64,000 bases of DNA from Rhodobiaceae bacterium. Lineage in GTDB: Bacteria; Pseudomonadota; Alphaproteobacteria; Parvibaculales; Parvibaculaceae. Within the stretch, counting starts at the first letter, position 1. The number at the start of each line of letters is the position of its first letter. Location: contig JAAWWE010000009.1 of the NCBI GenBank assembly GCA_021404525.1, positions 1-64,000 of the forward strand, given 5' to 3'. The notes under the pieces were generated by a model. It was given only the letters and a program-made list of their open reading frames with translations, was not told the origin of the DNA and ran no database searches. A program made the position numbers and the translations under genes. Positions 16,880 to 24,803 of the stretch are shown here, in pieces.

Positions 16880-17913
16880 TAAGCTGCTTTCTCGCTATAG
16901 GTGTCGAGCGCATCAAATTCGGCGAGCAGTTTTTGCCCGTTCTCTTTTGAAAGAAGACGCTCTTTGATGTTTTCGTAACTTTGTTCTTTGGAGAGATCGA
17001 ACTGGGTCTCCCCGTGCCAGGTCACCATGTTCTTCCAAACAGGGTCGATCAGGTCTTTGCCTGCAATCGTACCGCCATCGACGGTCTTGAAGGTAAAGCT
17101 GCGCATCTCTGAGACGACTGTTTGCAGATAGCCCACATGTACGGACTCATCAATCCGGATACGCTCGACCATGGTAGCCGCCTGATCAGCCTCTGCCACA
17201 TTGCTGAAGATCTCCCGATCACGCATCAGAGCAACTGAGTGAGCAAAAAAGGCTTCCGCCCGCACTTCAATCATCAATACGTTCATGAGGAGAAGGAGCA
17301 ATCCTTCGTGTGCCTCCGGCAATTGCGGCATCAGTCGCCCTTGATCTGGGCGCCCGATGGATTCGGGTGGTTCGACAAGCGGGTAAGCGTCTTTTCCGAA
17401 CACAAGATCACGGGCCGCAAACCACATCGCGTCATGGGCACCAAATTCAGGCTTATCGGGATCGCCTCCTTCATCAGCACCATGTGCATAGAGCAGACCC
17501 TTGTTCAGATGGCCCGTGGCCGTCTCTGAAATATCCTCAACAATGACATCCTGATAGTCAGGCGCCTCAACAGTGCAGAGGATCTGCCCCCGTGCTTCAA
17601 TGATCCCTGTGACGGTGAGCGAATTCCAGAATGACTCGCCATATCCGTTATTAATAAGGAGTTTTTGCTGAGCGAGGTTTGGGTAGTTGCCACGATGCAG
17701 GAGGTCGCCCGTTGCCTCAACAAGGTCCCAACCATGATCTGTGAGCGCCTTTTGCCACGCGTGAATCGCAGGCCAGCGATGCAAGGTCTTTGGCGAGATA
17801 TAGGTGCCCTTATCGTCAAAACCACCATGCAGCAAATAGCCCACTTCACGATGCTCTTTGGCGTAAGGATGGTCCGCCATCAACTCATCGCGTGTGTATA
17901 CAAGCTTGTCCAT
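16879..17913 (-). CDS. Uncharacterised protein with ferritin-like (possible di-metal) helices
   Basis: 344 residues; I cannot place it in a named family. Two long helices in the second half carry carboxylate/histidine patterns of di-iron proteins: EAHEGLLLLLMNVLMIEVRAE (key residues E200, E203, E216, E220) and VERIRIDESVHVGYLQ (E250, E256, H259, an ExxH pair). A further E130/H135 pair is in DISETATGHLNKG. The metal site is inference; a complete pair of ExxH motifs is not obvious. The ATG at 17913 has a good AGGAGG. It overlaps the SDR by 1 nt and follows a TetR gene by 53 nt. A role as an oxygenase or oxidase on a lipid-like substrate would fit the context. Confidence 0.6.
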   Translation of the reverse strand: MDKLVYTRDELMADHPYAKEHREVGYLLHGGFDDKGTYISPKTLHRWPAIHAWQKALTDHGWDLVEATGDLLHRGNYPNLAQQKLLINNGYGESFWNSLTVTGIIEARGQILCTVEAPDYQDVIVEDISETATGHLNKGLLYAHGADEGGDPDKPEFGAHDAMWFAARDLVFGKDAYPLVEPPESIGRPDQGRLMPQLPEAHEGLLLLLMNVLMIEVRAEAFFAHSVALMRDREIFSNVAEADQAATMVERIRIDESVHVGYLQTVVSEMRSFTFKTVDGGTIAGKDLIDPVWKNMVTWHGETQFDLSKEQSYENIKERLLSKENGQKLLAEFDALDTYSEKAA

Positions 17914-17966
17914 TGTTTCCTCCTGAAGCCGCTCGCCAACTCAATGGCCCCCGAGCGACATCGATA

Positions 17967-18647
17967 TTAGGGTGTTGTGGTAAGCGAGCGCACAATCGAG
18001 CGCGTTAGTTTTTCAAGGGTTTCTTCCGGTTCCAGGCCCGCCCGATAAGCATAGGCCCCCCCTTGCCGGATCATGCCCACCAGCACATGTCCCGCAAACA
18101 TCGGGTCCGTGTCCGGTGCAACCACACCTTTGTCCGCCCACTCTTGGATCGTATCGGCCCATTGCTCCGCCCATCTGTCGACCGGCATCATCTTGTCGGT
18201 CTCATCCACGGCAAGCACGTTAATGTCGGTAAGAGCAGCGGCCAGCACGCCTGGGTTTTCTTCAGAATACTCAAATACTGCCTTGAGCACTTCTCGAATG
18301 CCCTCTTCCAGCGAATGCACATCCGCGTGATTTTCTTCAGCAAACTTCTCCAACTCGGCCGATGCCTCCTCGGCGAAGGCCAGAAAACACTCAAGCTTGT
18401 CTGCAAAATGGAGATAGAAGGTTCCGTGCCCCACGCCGGCTGCTTTGGAAATGTCCTGGGGGCGCGTGCCGTGATACCCCCGCTCAACGAAGAGCTGGCG
18501 TGCAGCCGCAAGAATACGCCGACGGCTTTCCAACCGTCTTTTCGAAGGTGCGGGTGCCGGCGCTTTTTCCGCGGTTAGGGTTGCGGTATCGCCATCTTCG
18601 GGTGCATGATTATTTGTCATGTCAGCAGTGTTCGCTGAATATGACAT
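17967..18647 (-). CDS. TetR/AcrR family transcriptional regulator
   Basis: 226 residues. After a non-conserved N-terminal tail of about 35 residues comes the TetR HTH: RRILAAARQLFVERGYHGTR, then DISKAAGVGHGTFYLHFADK, with the recognition helix around GHGTFYLHF. The C-terminal ligand and dimer domain includes an EEGIREVLKAVFEY segment. An alternative ATG at 18620 (MTNNH) would remove the first nine residues. Neither start has a strong ribosome-binding site. The upstream palindrome TGACA-TTT-TGTCA overlaps the first start codon and is a natural site for autoregulation. It is probably co-transcribed with the ferritin-like protein and SDR that it likely controls. Confidence 0.88.
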   Translation of the reverse strand: MSYSANTADMTNNHAPEDGDTATLTAEKAPAPAPSKRRLESRRRILAAARQLFVERGYHGTRPQDISKAAGVGHGTFYLHFADKLECFLAFAEEASAELEKFAEENHADVHSLEEGIREVLKAVFEYSEENPGVLAAALTDINVLAVDETDKMMPVDRWAEQWADTIQEWADKGVVAPDTDPMFAGHVLVGMIRQGGAYAYRAGLEPEETLEKLTRSIVRSLTTTP

Positions 18648-18654
18648 TTTGTCA
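18642..18654. promoter_or_regulatory. Candidate TetR operator TGACA-TTT-TGTCA
   Basis: A perfect 5-bp inverted repeat covers the first ATG of the TetR gene (18647-18645). If translation starts at the second ATG (18620), this palindrome would lie in the promoter or leader. It directly abuts the second inverted repeat at 18654-18671. Confidence 0.35.
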
Positions 18655-18671
18655 ACTCACGAAAGTGAGTT
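18654..18671. promoter_or_regulatory. Inverted repeat AACTCAC-GAAA-GTGAGTT between yaaA and the TetR gene
   Basis: A perfect 7-bp inverted repeat with a GAAA spacer lies between the yaaA stop and the TetR start, both on the minus strand. It could be a TetR operator or a small terminator hairpin for yaaA. No T-run follows it on the minus strand (GACAAAATG), which favours the operator reading. Confidence 0.35.
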
Positions 18672-18672
18672 T

Positions 18673-19449
18673 CTAGCTCTGAAGGCGCGTGAAGACATAG
18701 GTCGACGCATCAGAAAGCTGGGGCCGGAACACATAGCCCTCTTCGTCAAACGCCTTCAGCCCCTCCGGACGATCGATCTCGTGGCGAAGCATATAGGCAG
18801 CCATCATGCCGCGCGCCTTCTTCGCATGAAAAGAAACGATCTTCGCAACACCCGCGACCTCCTCTTTGAAGACAGGTGTGATGACTTCAGGGCCTAAGAC
18901 GGACTGATCAACAGATTTGAAATATTCAACCGAAGCGCAATTGACCACGGCCTGCGCGCCGCCGGAAGCCTCGCAATCCTCGTTTAAAAGCTCGGCAATT
19001 TGGCTACCCCAAAAAGCATAGAGGTCCCGACCACGAGGGTTTTTAAGTTTCGTCCCCATCTCAAGACGGTGCGCCTTGATGAGATCCATCGGCTTCAGCA
19101 GCCCATAGAGCCCGGAGAGAATACGCAGATGGTCTTGCGCATAAGCCAAATCCGCATCACTGAACCGCGAGATATCCAGGCCCCGATAGGTGTCGCCCGC
19201 ATAGGCAAAAACAGCAGGCTTAGCACCACCCACCGGGTCGGCGGCATCAAAAGCCTGAAACCGCTCATAGGTAAGGTCGGCCAGAGCGTCTGACAGTTTC
19301 ATGAGTTTCTTGAACTCTGCGCGTGTCCGCTTCTTCGCGACATCACCGATTTCCGCCGTACCATCCAACAAGCGTGGATGGCTGACGGGAACAGGCAGTT
19401 CCAATGGATCAAAGTTCAGCGCTTTGGCGGGAGAAACAACAGCAATCAT
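18673..19449 (-). CDS. yaaA: Peroxide stress protein YaaA (UPF0246/DUF328)
   Basis: 258 residues from the ATG at 19449, matching the usual length of about 257; a TTG at 19470 only adds seven residues. The N-terminus MIAVVSPAKALNF and the segments FDAADPVGGAKPAVFAYAGDTYRGL, ILSGLYGLLKPMDLI, MGTKLKNPRG and SFHAKKARGMMAAYM are characteristic of this family (key elements quoted). In Escherichia coli YaaA helps protect DNA and proteins from Fenton damage during H2O2 stress and binds DNA. It is cytosolic. It lies upstream of the TetR cluster on the same strand with only 25 nt between, so read-through is possible. Confidence 0.92.
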   Translation of the reverse strand: MIAVVSPAKALNFDPLELPVPVSHPRLLDGTAEIGDVAKKRTRAEFKKLMKLSDALADLTYERFQAFDAADPVGGAKPAVFAYAGDTYRGLDISRFSDADLAYAQDHLRILSGLYGLLKPMDLIKAHRLEMGTKLKNPRGRDLYAFWGSQIAELLNEDCEASGGAQAVVNCASVEYFKSVDQSVLGPEVITPVFKEEVAGVAKIVSFHAKKARGMMAAYMLRHEIDRPEGLKAFDEEGYVFRPQLSDASTYVFTRLQS

Positions 19450-19633
19450 GGACGGGTACAGAACTCTCAATTAAAAAATAACAGCTGCACCCTCCCTCAT
19501 GCAGCCCAGCTGCGTCAACGATTCCATAGGATTCAAACGCCCTCCAATCCATCCGTAACATCAACGTGATGAATTGGCGACTTCCCATCGCGAAAGTCCC
19601 TGTTACGCTCCCTCAACCCTGGGAGGATCAACA

Positions 19634-20125
19634 ATGACATCATCAACAACCATCCGCGCTGCTCTGATTGCAGGCCTTATCAGCATTTTTGGAGCTGGTG
19701 CATCGCTTGCAGCCGCCAGCCTCTCACCCGGAGAAATCCAGCAGCTCGACGACGACATGCAAGCCGCAGTCACTGAAATACATGCACATCGATACGAAAG
19801 CGCAATCTCAAAGCTGATGGACATTTACAATGGCATCGGCGCGGACGCCGACGCACTCAATTATCTGGGTTTCGCACATCGCAAGCTTGGGAATAATGGC
19901 GATGCCCTCGGCTTCTATGAAGAAGCTCTCGAGCTCGACCCCGACCACCTTGCCGCCAATGAATATCTGGGCGAGCTCTACGTCCAGACTGGCGAGCTCG
20001 ACAAAGCAGCAACCCAGTTGGAAACGCTGACCAACCTCTGCGGTGCGTGTCAGGAGTCGGAGATGCTCGCAGAATCCATCGCTCAGGCACAAGCGGGCGA
20101 AATCCACTCATCGCTCAAATGGTAG
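19634..20125 (+). CDS. Secreted tetratricopeptide-repeat (TPR) protein
   Basis: 163 residues from the ATG at 19634 with GGGAGGATC upstream. Residues 1-27 form a signal peptide (LIAGLISIFGAGASLAAA). Two clear TPR units follow (ADALNYLGFAHRKLGNNGDA, then ALELDPDHLAANEYLGELYV) with a partial repeat on either side. Near the C-terminus is a CXXC pair (NLCGACQESE) that could bind a metal or form a disulfide. The protein is probably periplasmic and acts as a protein-interaction module. Its stop is 2 nt from the stop of the convergent CoxL-like gene. The partner is unknown. Confidence 0.83.
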   Translation: MTSSTTIRAALIAGLISIFGAGASLAAASLSPGEIQQLDDDMQAAVTEIHAHRYESAISKLMDIYNGIGADADALNYLGFAHRKLGNNGDALGFYEEALELDPDHLAANEYLGELYVQTGELDKAATQLETLTNLCGACQESEMLAESIAQAQAGEIHSSLKW

Positions 20126-20127
20126 GC

Positions 20128-22467
20128 CTATTCCGCCGCTTGGCGGGCACCTGAATGGATAAGACGCCAAAGTTTTTGTGGGGTGACCGGCATATCGATC
20201 CGCGTCACTCCGTGACCCTTCAGAGCATCAATCACCGCTGAAATGAAGGCAGCAGGCGCGCCGACAGTGCCTGCCTCGCCCGCTCCTTTAACACCCATGG
20301 CGTTGGAGGCCGCCGGGATCTCATTGTAGGAAAAATCGAACATCGGCATGTCGTCAGCTCGCGGCATCCAGTAATCCTGGAACGACCCAGTGAGAAGCTG
20401 ACCGCTCTCTTCGTCATAAACCGCGTGCTCTCCCATGGCCTGGCCAAGCCCCTGCACAATGCCGCCATGCACCTGGCCCGCAACGATCAGCGGATTGAGC
20501 ACCGTCCCGAAATCATCGACCACCGTATAGCGGGTGATCTCAAACTCGCCTGTGGCGGCATCAACTTCCACTTCGCAGATATGAGCTCCATTGGGATAGG
20601 AGTTGCCCGCCTCGTCATACTCACCATCAGCGCTGAACTCGCCAAGATCGGCCTGGCCTTCAGCGATTTTCGCAACCGTGAATAGATCAATGCGCTTGTC
20701 CGTTCCCACGACAGCGAATACAGGTTCTCCGTCGCTTCCGCGAAATTCAACATCAATGACGGCCGCTTCCAGCTCATTGGCCGCAAGCTCTCTGCCTTTT
20801 TCGATCAGCGTATCAGAAGCAACGCCAAGGGCTCCGGTCGCCATGTAAACAGCTTTAGAGCCACCGGTCCCTGCCCCGCCAGCAAGCACTTCACTGTCGC
20901 CTGCGTGGACTTTGATTTTCTCTACATCGACACCAAGTCGACCCGACACATATTGCGTCCAGACCGTCTCATGGCCCTGTCCGTTAGACTGCTGGCCTGT
21001 ATAGACATGAACCATGTCGTTCTCGCTATCGACCTCAAGCCGCGCAAACTCGGTCATGCCCGCAGCCGTGCGTTCCACATAATAGGCAAGACCAATACCT
21101 GCGAGCTTACCTCGTGATGCGGCTGCGGAACGACGCGCCTCAAAGTCAGCGAAGTCTGAATTCGCTAAGGCATCTGTCAGGTTGCGGTCAAAATCACCAG
21201 AGTCGAATGGCAAGGACGGTTTGTTTTTGTACGGCATCTCCGCGGCGGGAATGAAGTTCCGCCGACGCAGCTCATCGGGCCCAATGCCCAACTCACGTGC
21301 TGCCGCATCCATCAGGCGCTCAATCACATAGGACGCTTCAGGACGCCCGGCCCCGCGATAGGCATCCACCGGCACCGTGTTCGTCATCACCGCTTTCACC
21401 CGATTGTAGAGAGCAGGTACCTGATACACGCCCGCATGCATGCCACGCGGTGCCAATGTCGGAATAAACGCCGCGAACTGGCTTTGATAAGCACCCAGAT
21501 TGGCTGTTGTGCGTACATCCACGCCAAGGATCTTGCCATCAGCATCAAGTGCGAGTTCGGCAGAGGTGACATGGTCACGGCCTTGCGTATCCGACAGGAA
21601 GGATTCACTTCTGTCCCCCGTCCACTTCACCGGACGGCCCAACTGTTTCGCTGCATAGAGAACGATGGGATATTCGTTATAGACGAAAGTCTTCATGCCA
21701 AAGCCGCCGCCAACATCGTCAGAGACGACCCGCAGCTTTTCTTCGGGAAGGCCCACACAGGCAGCAACACGTGAGCGCATGCCATGAACACCCTGGCTCC
21801 CGGAATAAAGTGTGTACTTGTCTTCTGCTGCATCGTAGGCGCCGAGTGCTGCCCGAGGTTCCATTGCGTTGACGACAATGCGGTTATTGATCAACTCAAC
21901 CTTGGTGATATGGGCTGCCTTCGCCTTTGCCTCTTCGGCAGCGGCTTCATCACCCCATTCCCAATCGTAGACAACGTTTGAGCCACACTCTTCCCAAATG
22001 ACAGGCGCGTCTGGAGAAGCCGCCCCTTCAGTGTCCACGACCACGGGAAGTTCGTCATAGTCAACCATCACCAGTTCAGCGGCGTCCCGCGCAAGCGCTT
22101 CGCTCGTTGCAACCACGACCGCCACCGGTTCACCAGCAAATCGCACACGATCACGGGCAAGGATCGGCCGTGTGGTCTTATACATTGGTGACCCATCCCG
22201 GTTCTTCACCATGGCGTAGGCTGCATTAGGCACTTCGTCATACCCGGCGGCATCAAAGTCTGCAATTGTATAGACGGTGAGCACGCCTTCAGCGCTCTTC
22301 GCCTCCGTGGTGTCAATATCCCCCAGCTTTGCGTGGGCGTAGGGCGATCGCACAAGCACGGCATAGGCCTGGTCCGGCAACGAAACATCATCTGTGTAAC
22401 GGCCATGTCCGGTGATCAGGCGGTCGTCTTCGACCCGGGTCATTGGTTGTCCAACACCAAATTTCAT
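20128..22467 (-). CDS. Xanthine dehydrogenase/CO dehydrogenase family, molybdopterin-binding large subunit (form II CoxL-like)
   Basis: 779 residues with the full aldehyde oxidase/xanthine dehydrogenase large-subunit layout: N-terminal substrate domain (TGHGRYTDDV), DDVGGGFGMK, and C-terminal Moco domain with GQGHET, GTGGSKAVY and GVKGAGEAGTVGAP. The Glu in GEAG is the catalytic base. The active-site loop reads AYRGAGRPE, the form II signature, not AYRCSFR of true aerobic CO dehydrogenase. CO oxidation is therefore unlikely, and an aldehyde or heterocycle is more probable. The medium (FAD) and small (2Fe-2S) subunits normally needed are not adjacent or anywhere in the window. The class II aldolase gene lies about 100 nt upstream on the same strand. 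Confidence 0.9.
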   Translation of the reverse strand: MKFGVGQPMTRVEDDRLITGHGRYTDDVSLPDQAYAVLVRSPYAHAKLGDIDTTEAKSAEGVLTVYTIADFDAAGYDEVPNAAYAMVKNRDGSPMYKTTRPILARDRVRFAGEPVAVVVATSEALARDAAELVMVDYDELPVVVDTEGAASPDAPVIWEECGSNVVYDWEWGDEAAAEEAKAKAAHITKVELINNRIVVNAMEPRAALGAYDAAEDKYTLYSGSQGVHGMRSRVAACVGLPEEKLRVVSDDVGGGFGMKTFVYNEYPIVLYAAKQLGRPVKWTGDRSESFLSDTQGRDHVTSAELALDADGKILGVDVRTTANLGAYQSQFAAFIPTLAPRGMHAGVYQVPALYNRVKAVMTNTVPVDAYRGAGRPEASYVIERLMDAAARELGIGPDELRRRNFIPAAEMPYKNKPSLPFDSGDFDRNLTDALANSDFADFEARRSAAASRGKLAGIGLAYYVERTAAGMTEFARLEVDSENDMVHVYTGQQSNGQGHETVWTQYVSGRLGVDVEKIKVHAGDSEVLAGGAGTGGSKAVYMATGALGVASDTLIEKGRELAANELEAAVIDVEFRGSDGEPVFAVVGTDKRIDLFTVAKIAEGQADLGEFSADGEYDEAGNSYPNGAHICEVEVDAATGEFEITRYTVVDDFGTVLNPLIVAGQVHGGIVQGLGQAMGEHAVYDEESGQLLTGSFQDYWMPRADDMPMFDFSYNEIPAASNAMGVKGAGEAGTVGAPAAFISAVIDALKGHGVTRIDMPVTPQKLWRLIHSGARQAAE

Positions 22468-22570
22468 ATGGAAGCTCTCCTGGAGGCGTAGGTCTTTGAG
22501 ACCGGAAGCATAAACACGAACGGGGCCGCGCCGGAAAAACCGCCGCAGCCGCCATCGCTATCCTTACATG

Positions 22571-23350
22571 TTAATCCCGATAGGAAGGATCAACCCTATC
22601 GATGGTTCTGAGCAGCGCAGGCCATGCCAAATTGCCAATTCCGTTGGCATCCTGGAAGCGTGCCTGGCCAGCAACTGTGTCAATCGCTTCTTGCGAGGGT
22701 GGCTGGACACAATCACGACCGCCCGACAGAGCTTTGATCTGCATGGTGCATGCGCGTTCCAGGAAAAAGAGCCTCAGGAACGCGTCCGCGCAAGTATCAC
22801 CACAGGTCAGAAGCCCATGGTTGCGAAGGATCATGGAGTGTTTGTCTCCGAGATCAGCAATCAAGCGCTCCCGCTCATCATGATTGAGCGCGATGCCTTC
22901 ATAGTCGTGATAGGCAAGGTCTGCCATGACGACCATCGCCGTTTGAGAAAGTGGTAGAAGCCCCTCTTTCTGCGCAGAGACCGCCACCCCATCATCAGAG
23001 TGTGTATGGATCACTGCGTGTGCATCCTTACCTTCAGCATGAACCGCACTGTGGATCGTAAACCCAGCTGGGTTGATCATATAGGGCGTGTCCATGACAA
23101 TGTTGCCCTCAAGGTCGACCTTAACCAGGCTCGACGCAGTGATTTCATCGAATGTCATTCCATAAGGATTGATCAGGAACTGATTTTCAGCATCTGGCAC
23201 GCGGGCCGAGATATGAGTGTAAATGAGATCCGACCAACCATAATGCGCAACCAACCGATAGGTCGCGGCGAGATCGACGCGGGCCTGCCACTCGGCGTCT
23301 GACACCTTGTCGCGGACAGATGTAATGGTCATGTCTTCAGCAACGGACAT
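22571..23350 (-). CDS. Class II aldolase/adducin domain protein
   Basis: 259 residues from the ATG at 23350, which has GGAGGAG nine nt upstream; a TTG at 23365 is part of that ribosome-binding site. The fold is that of L-fuculose/L-ribulose phosphate aldolases: YGWSDLIYTHISARVP, INPYGMTFDEI, AVIHTHSDDGVAVS (zinc-binding His-x-His) and LRNHGLLTCGDTCADAF (third zinc His). The C-terminus diverges from sugar-phosphate aldolases and resembles the many adducin-like proteins of alphaproteobacteria with unknown substrates. It is probably co-transcribed with the CoxL-like gene and lies divergent from the P450, which may point to a joint pathway. Confidence 0.85.
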   Translation of the reverse strand: MSVAEDMTITSVRDKVSDAEWQARVDLAATYRLVAHYGWSDLIYTHISARVPDAENQFLINPYGMTFDEITASSLVKVDLEGNIVMDTPYMINPAGFTIHSAVHAEGKDAHAVIHTHSDDGVAVSAQKEGLLPLSQTAMVVMADLAYHDYEGIALNHDERERLIADLGDKHSMILRNHGLLTCGDTCADAFLRLFFLERACTMQIKALSGGRDCVQPPSQEAIDTVAGQARFQDANGIGNLAWPALLRTIDRVDPSYRD

Positions 23351-23516
23351 GGGCTTCTCCTCCAAAAAAGACTGTTGTCACTAGAGTGAGCCAGGGCCCG
23401 GTGCCTGTCAAACCTAGAAATGCAATCAAAAAGCTCGTGAAACGACCTGGATTGGCGCGTAGGGTTCACAACAAAACGGCAGGCAATCAGCTATCTGCTG
23501 CAATTGGGGGGAAAAA

Positions 23517-24794
23517 TTGACTCTGATACCTACTGAGCTTATTGCGCCGGTCTACGACCCGTCCACATTTGCCTCTCCGTCAGCAATTGACGAGATTTTC
23601 TCCCGCATTCGTGAGAGCTATCCTCTTTGTCAGGCAGATGTACCTGGATACGACAAACACTGGATCGTCTCACGTCATGCGGACATCATGGCCGTCAGCC
23701 GACAAAATGATCTGTTTCACAACGCTGATCGCTCAGCCACACTAACACCCAGGGCAGGCGAAGAGTTCATAAAAGCCTTCACAGGAGGCGATTACAATCT
23801 TTTCCGTTCCTTGGTTCAGCTTGACGGCGAGGAACACAAGGCCCATCGCCAGGTCCTGTTTGATGCGCTCAGCCCCGCAGCGGTGAAAGCCATGGTGTCT
23901 GCCATGCAGCTAACCGCAAGCGCCGAGCTTACAAAGCTTCATAGCAGTAAAGGTGAAATCGATTTCGCTCACGAAATTTCTTCAGCTTTTCCGCTCAAAG
24001 TAGTGATGGATATTATTGGGGTGCCCGAAAAGGATCACCCGCGCATGCTGGAGTTGACCCAATGGTTGTTCAGCTGGGCTGATGAAGACCTGCGCAGACC
24101 AGGCAGCGATCCAACCGATCCGGAGCAGCAAGCCCAGACATGGACAATTGTCTTTGCCGGCCTCGATGAGTACTACTCAAAGCTCATTGAAGAACGCCGC
24201 GCCGCGCCACGCGACGATCTGGCAACGCTCATTGCCAATGCCGAGATTGGAAACAGCCCCATGGACCATGGGCGTGCAATTTCATATTTCGGCATACTGT
24301 CGACCGCCGGGCACGACTCAACCGCGCACTCGAGTGCAACAGGAATGTGGCTTTTGGCCTCAAAGCCCGACCTCTTTGCGCAACTCAAAGCCGACGCCTC
24401 CCTCATACCCAACTTCGTTGAGGAAACCATCCGCTGGACAACTCCTGTGAAACATTTTGTCAGGCACGCAACAAGAGATTGCGAACTTTCGGGTCAGGAG
24501 ATCAGCAAAGGTGACCGTCTCTACCTTGCCTATCCCTCAGGCAACAGAGACGCAGCGGAGTTCGATGATCCGTTCACATTTAGGCTGGACCGCAAGCGCA
24601 ACCGTCATGTTGGATTTGGGTATGGCGGTCATGTGTGCCTCGGCCAGCACGTGGCACGAGCTGAGATGAAGGCACTTTGGGAAGCACTCATTCCAGCTTT
24701 GAAGAGTGTCGAGATCGCAGGAGACACAAAGTGGATAGCGTCTGAATTTGTCTCAGGACCAAAGTCTGTTCCCATCCGCTACGAAATGGAATAG
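23517..24794 (+). CDS. Cytochrome P450, CYP108 (P450terp)-like
   Basis: 425 residues; the TTG at 23517 is preceded by GGGGGGAAAAA and gives a full-length protein. P450 signatures are complete: I-helix STAGHDSTAHS (acid/alcohol pair varies as HDS), EETIRW (ExxR), and the heme loop FGYGGHVCLGQHVARAE with the thiolate Cys. The C-terminal half (EETIRWTTPVKHFVRHAT, LYLAYPSGNRDA, ASEFVSGPKSVPIRY) closely resembles, from memory, the alpha-terpineol hydroxylase CYP108. A monoterpenoid or similar branched substrate is plausible. It is soluble, with no signal or anchor. No ferredoxin or ferredoxin reductase is next to it, so redox partners are encoded elsewhere. Confidence 0.88.
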   Translation: MTLIPTELIAPVYDPSTFASPSAIDEIFSRIRESYPLCQADVPGYDKHWIVSRHADIMAVSRQNDLFHNADRSATLTPRAGEEFIKAFTGGDYNLFRSLVQLDGEEHKAHRQVLFDALSPAAVKAMVSAMQLTASAELTKLHSSKGEIDFAHEISSAFPLKVVMDIIGVPEKDHPRMLELTQWLFSWADEDLRRPGSDPTDPEQQAQTWTIVFAGLDEYYSKLIEERRAAPRDDLATLIANAEIGNSPMDHGRAISYFGILSTAGHDSTAHSSATGMWLLASKPDLFAQLKADASLIPNFVEETIRWTTPVKHFVRHATRDCELSGQEISKGDRLYLAYPSGNRDAAEFDDPFTFRLDRKRNRHVGFGYGGHVCLGQHVARAEMKALWEALIPALKSVEIAGDTKWIASEFVSGPKSVPIRYEME

Positions 24795-24803
24795 CGAGAA
24801 GAT

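Noticed and set aside
20128..22467. Reading the CoxL-like protein as an aerobic CO dehydrogenase
   Set aside because: The active-site loop is AYRGAGR (form II), not AYRCSFR, and the coxM/coxS partners are absent.
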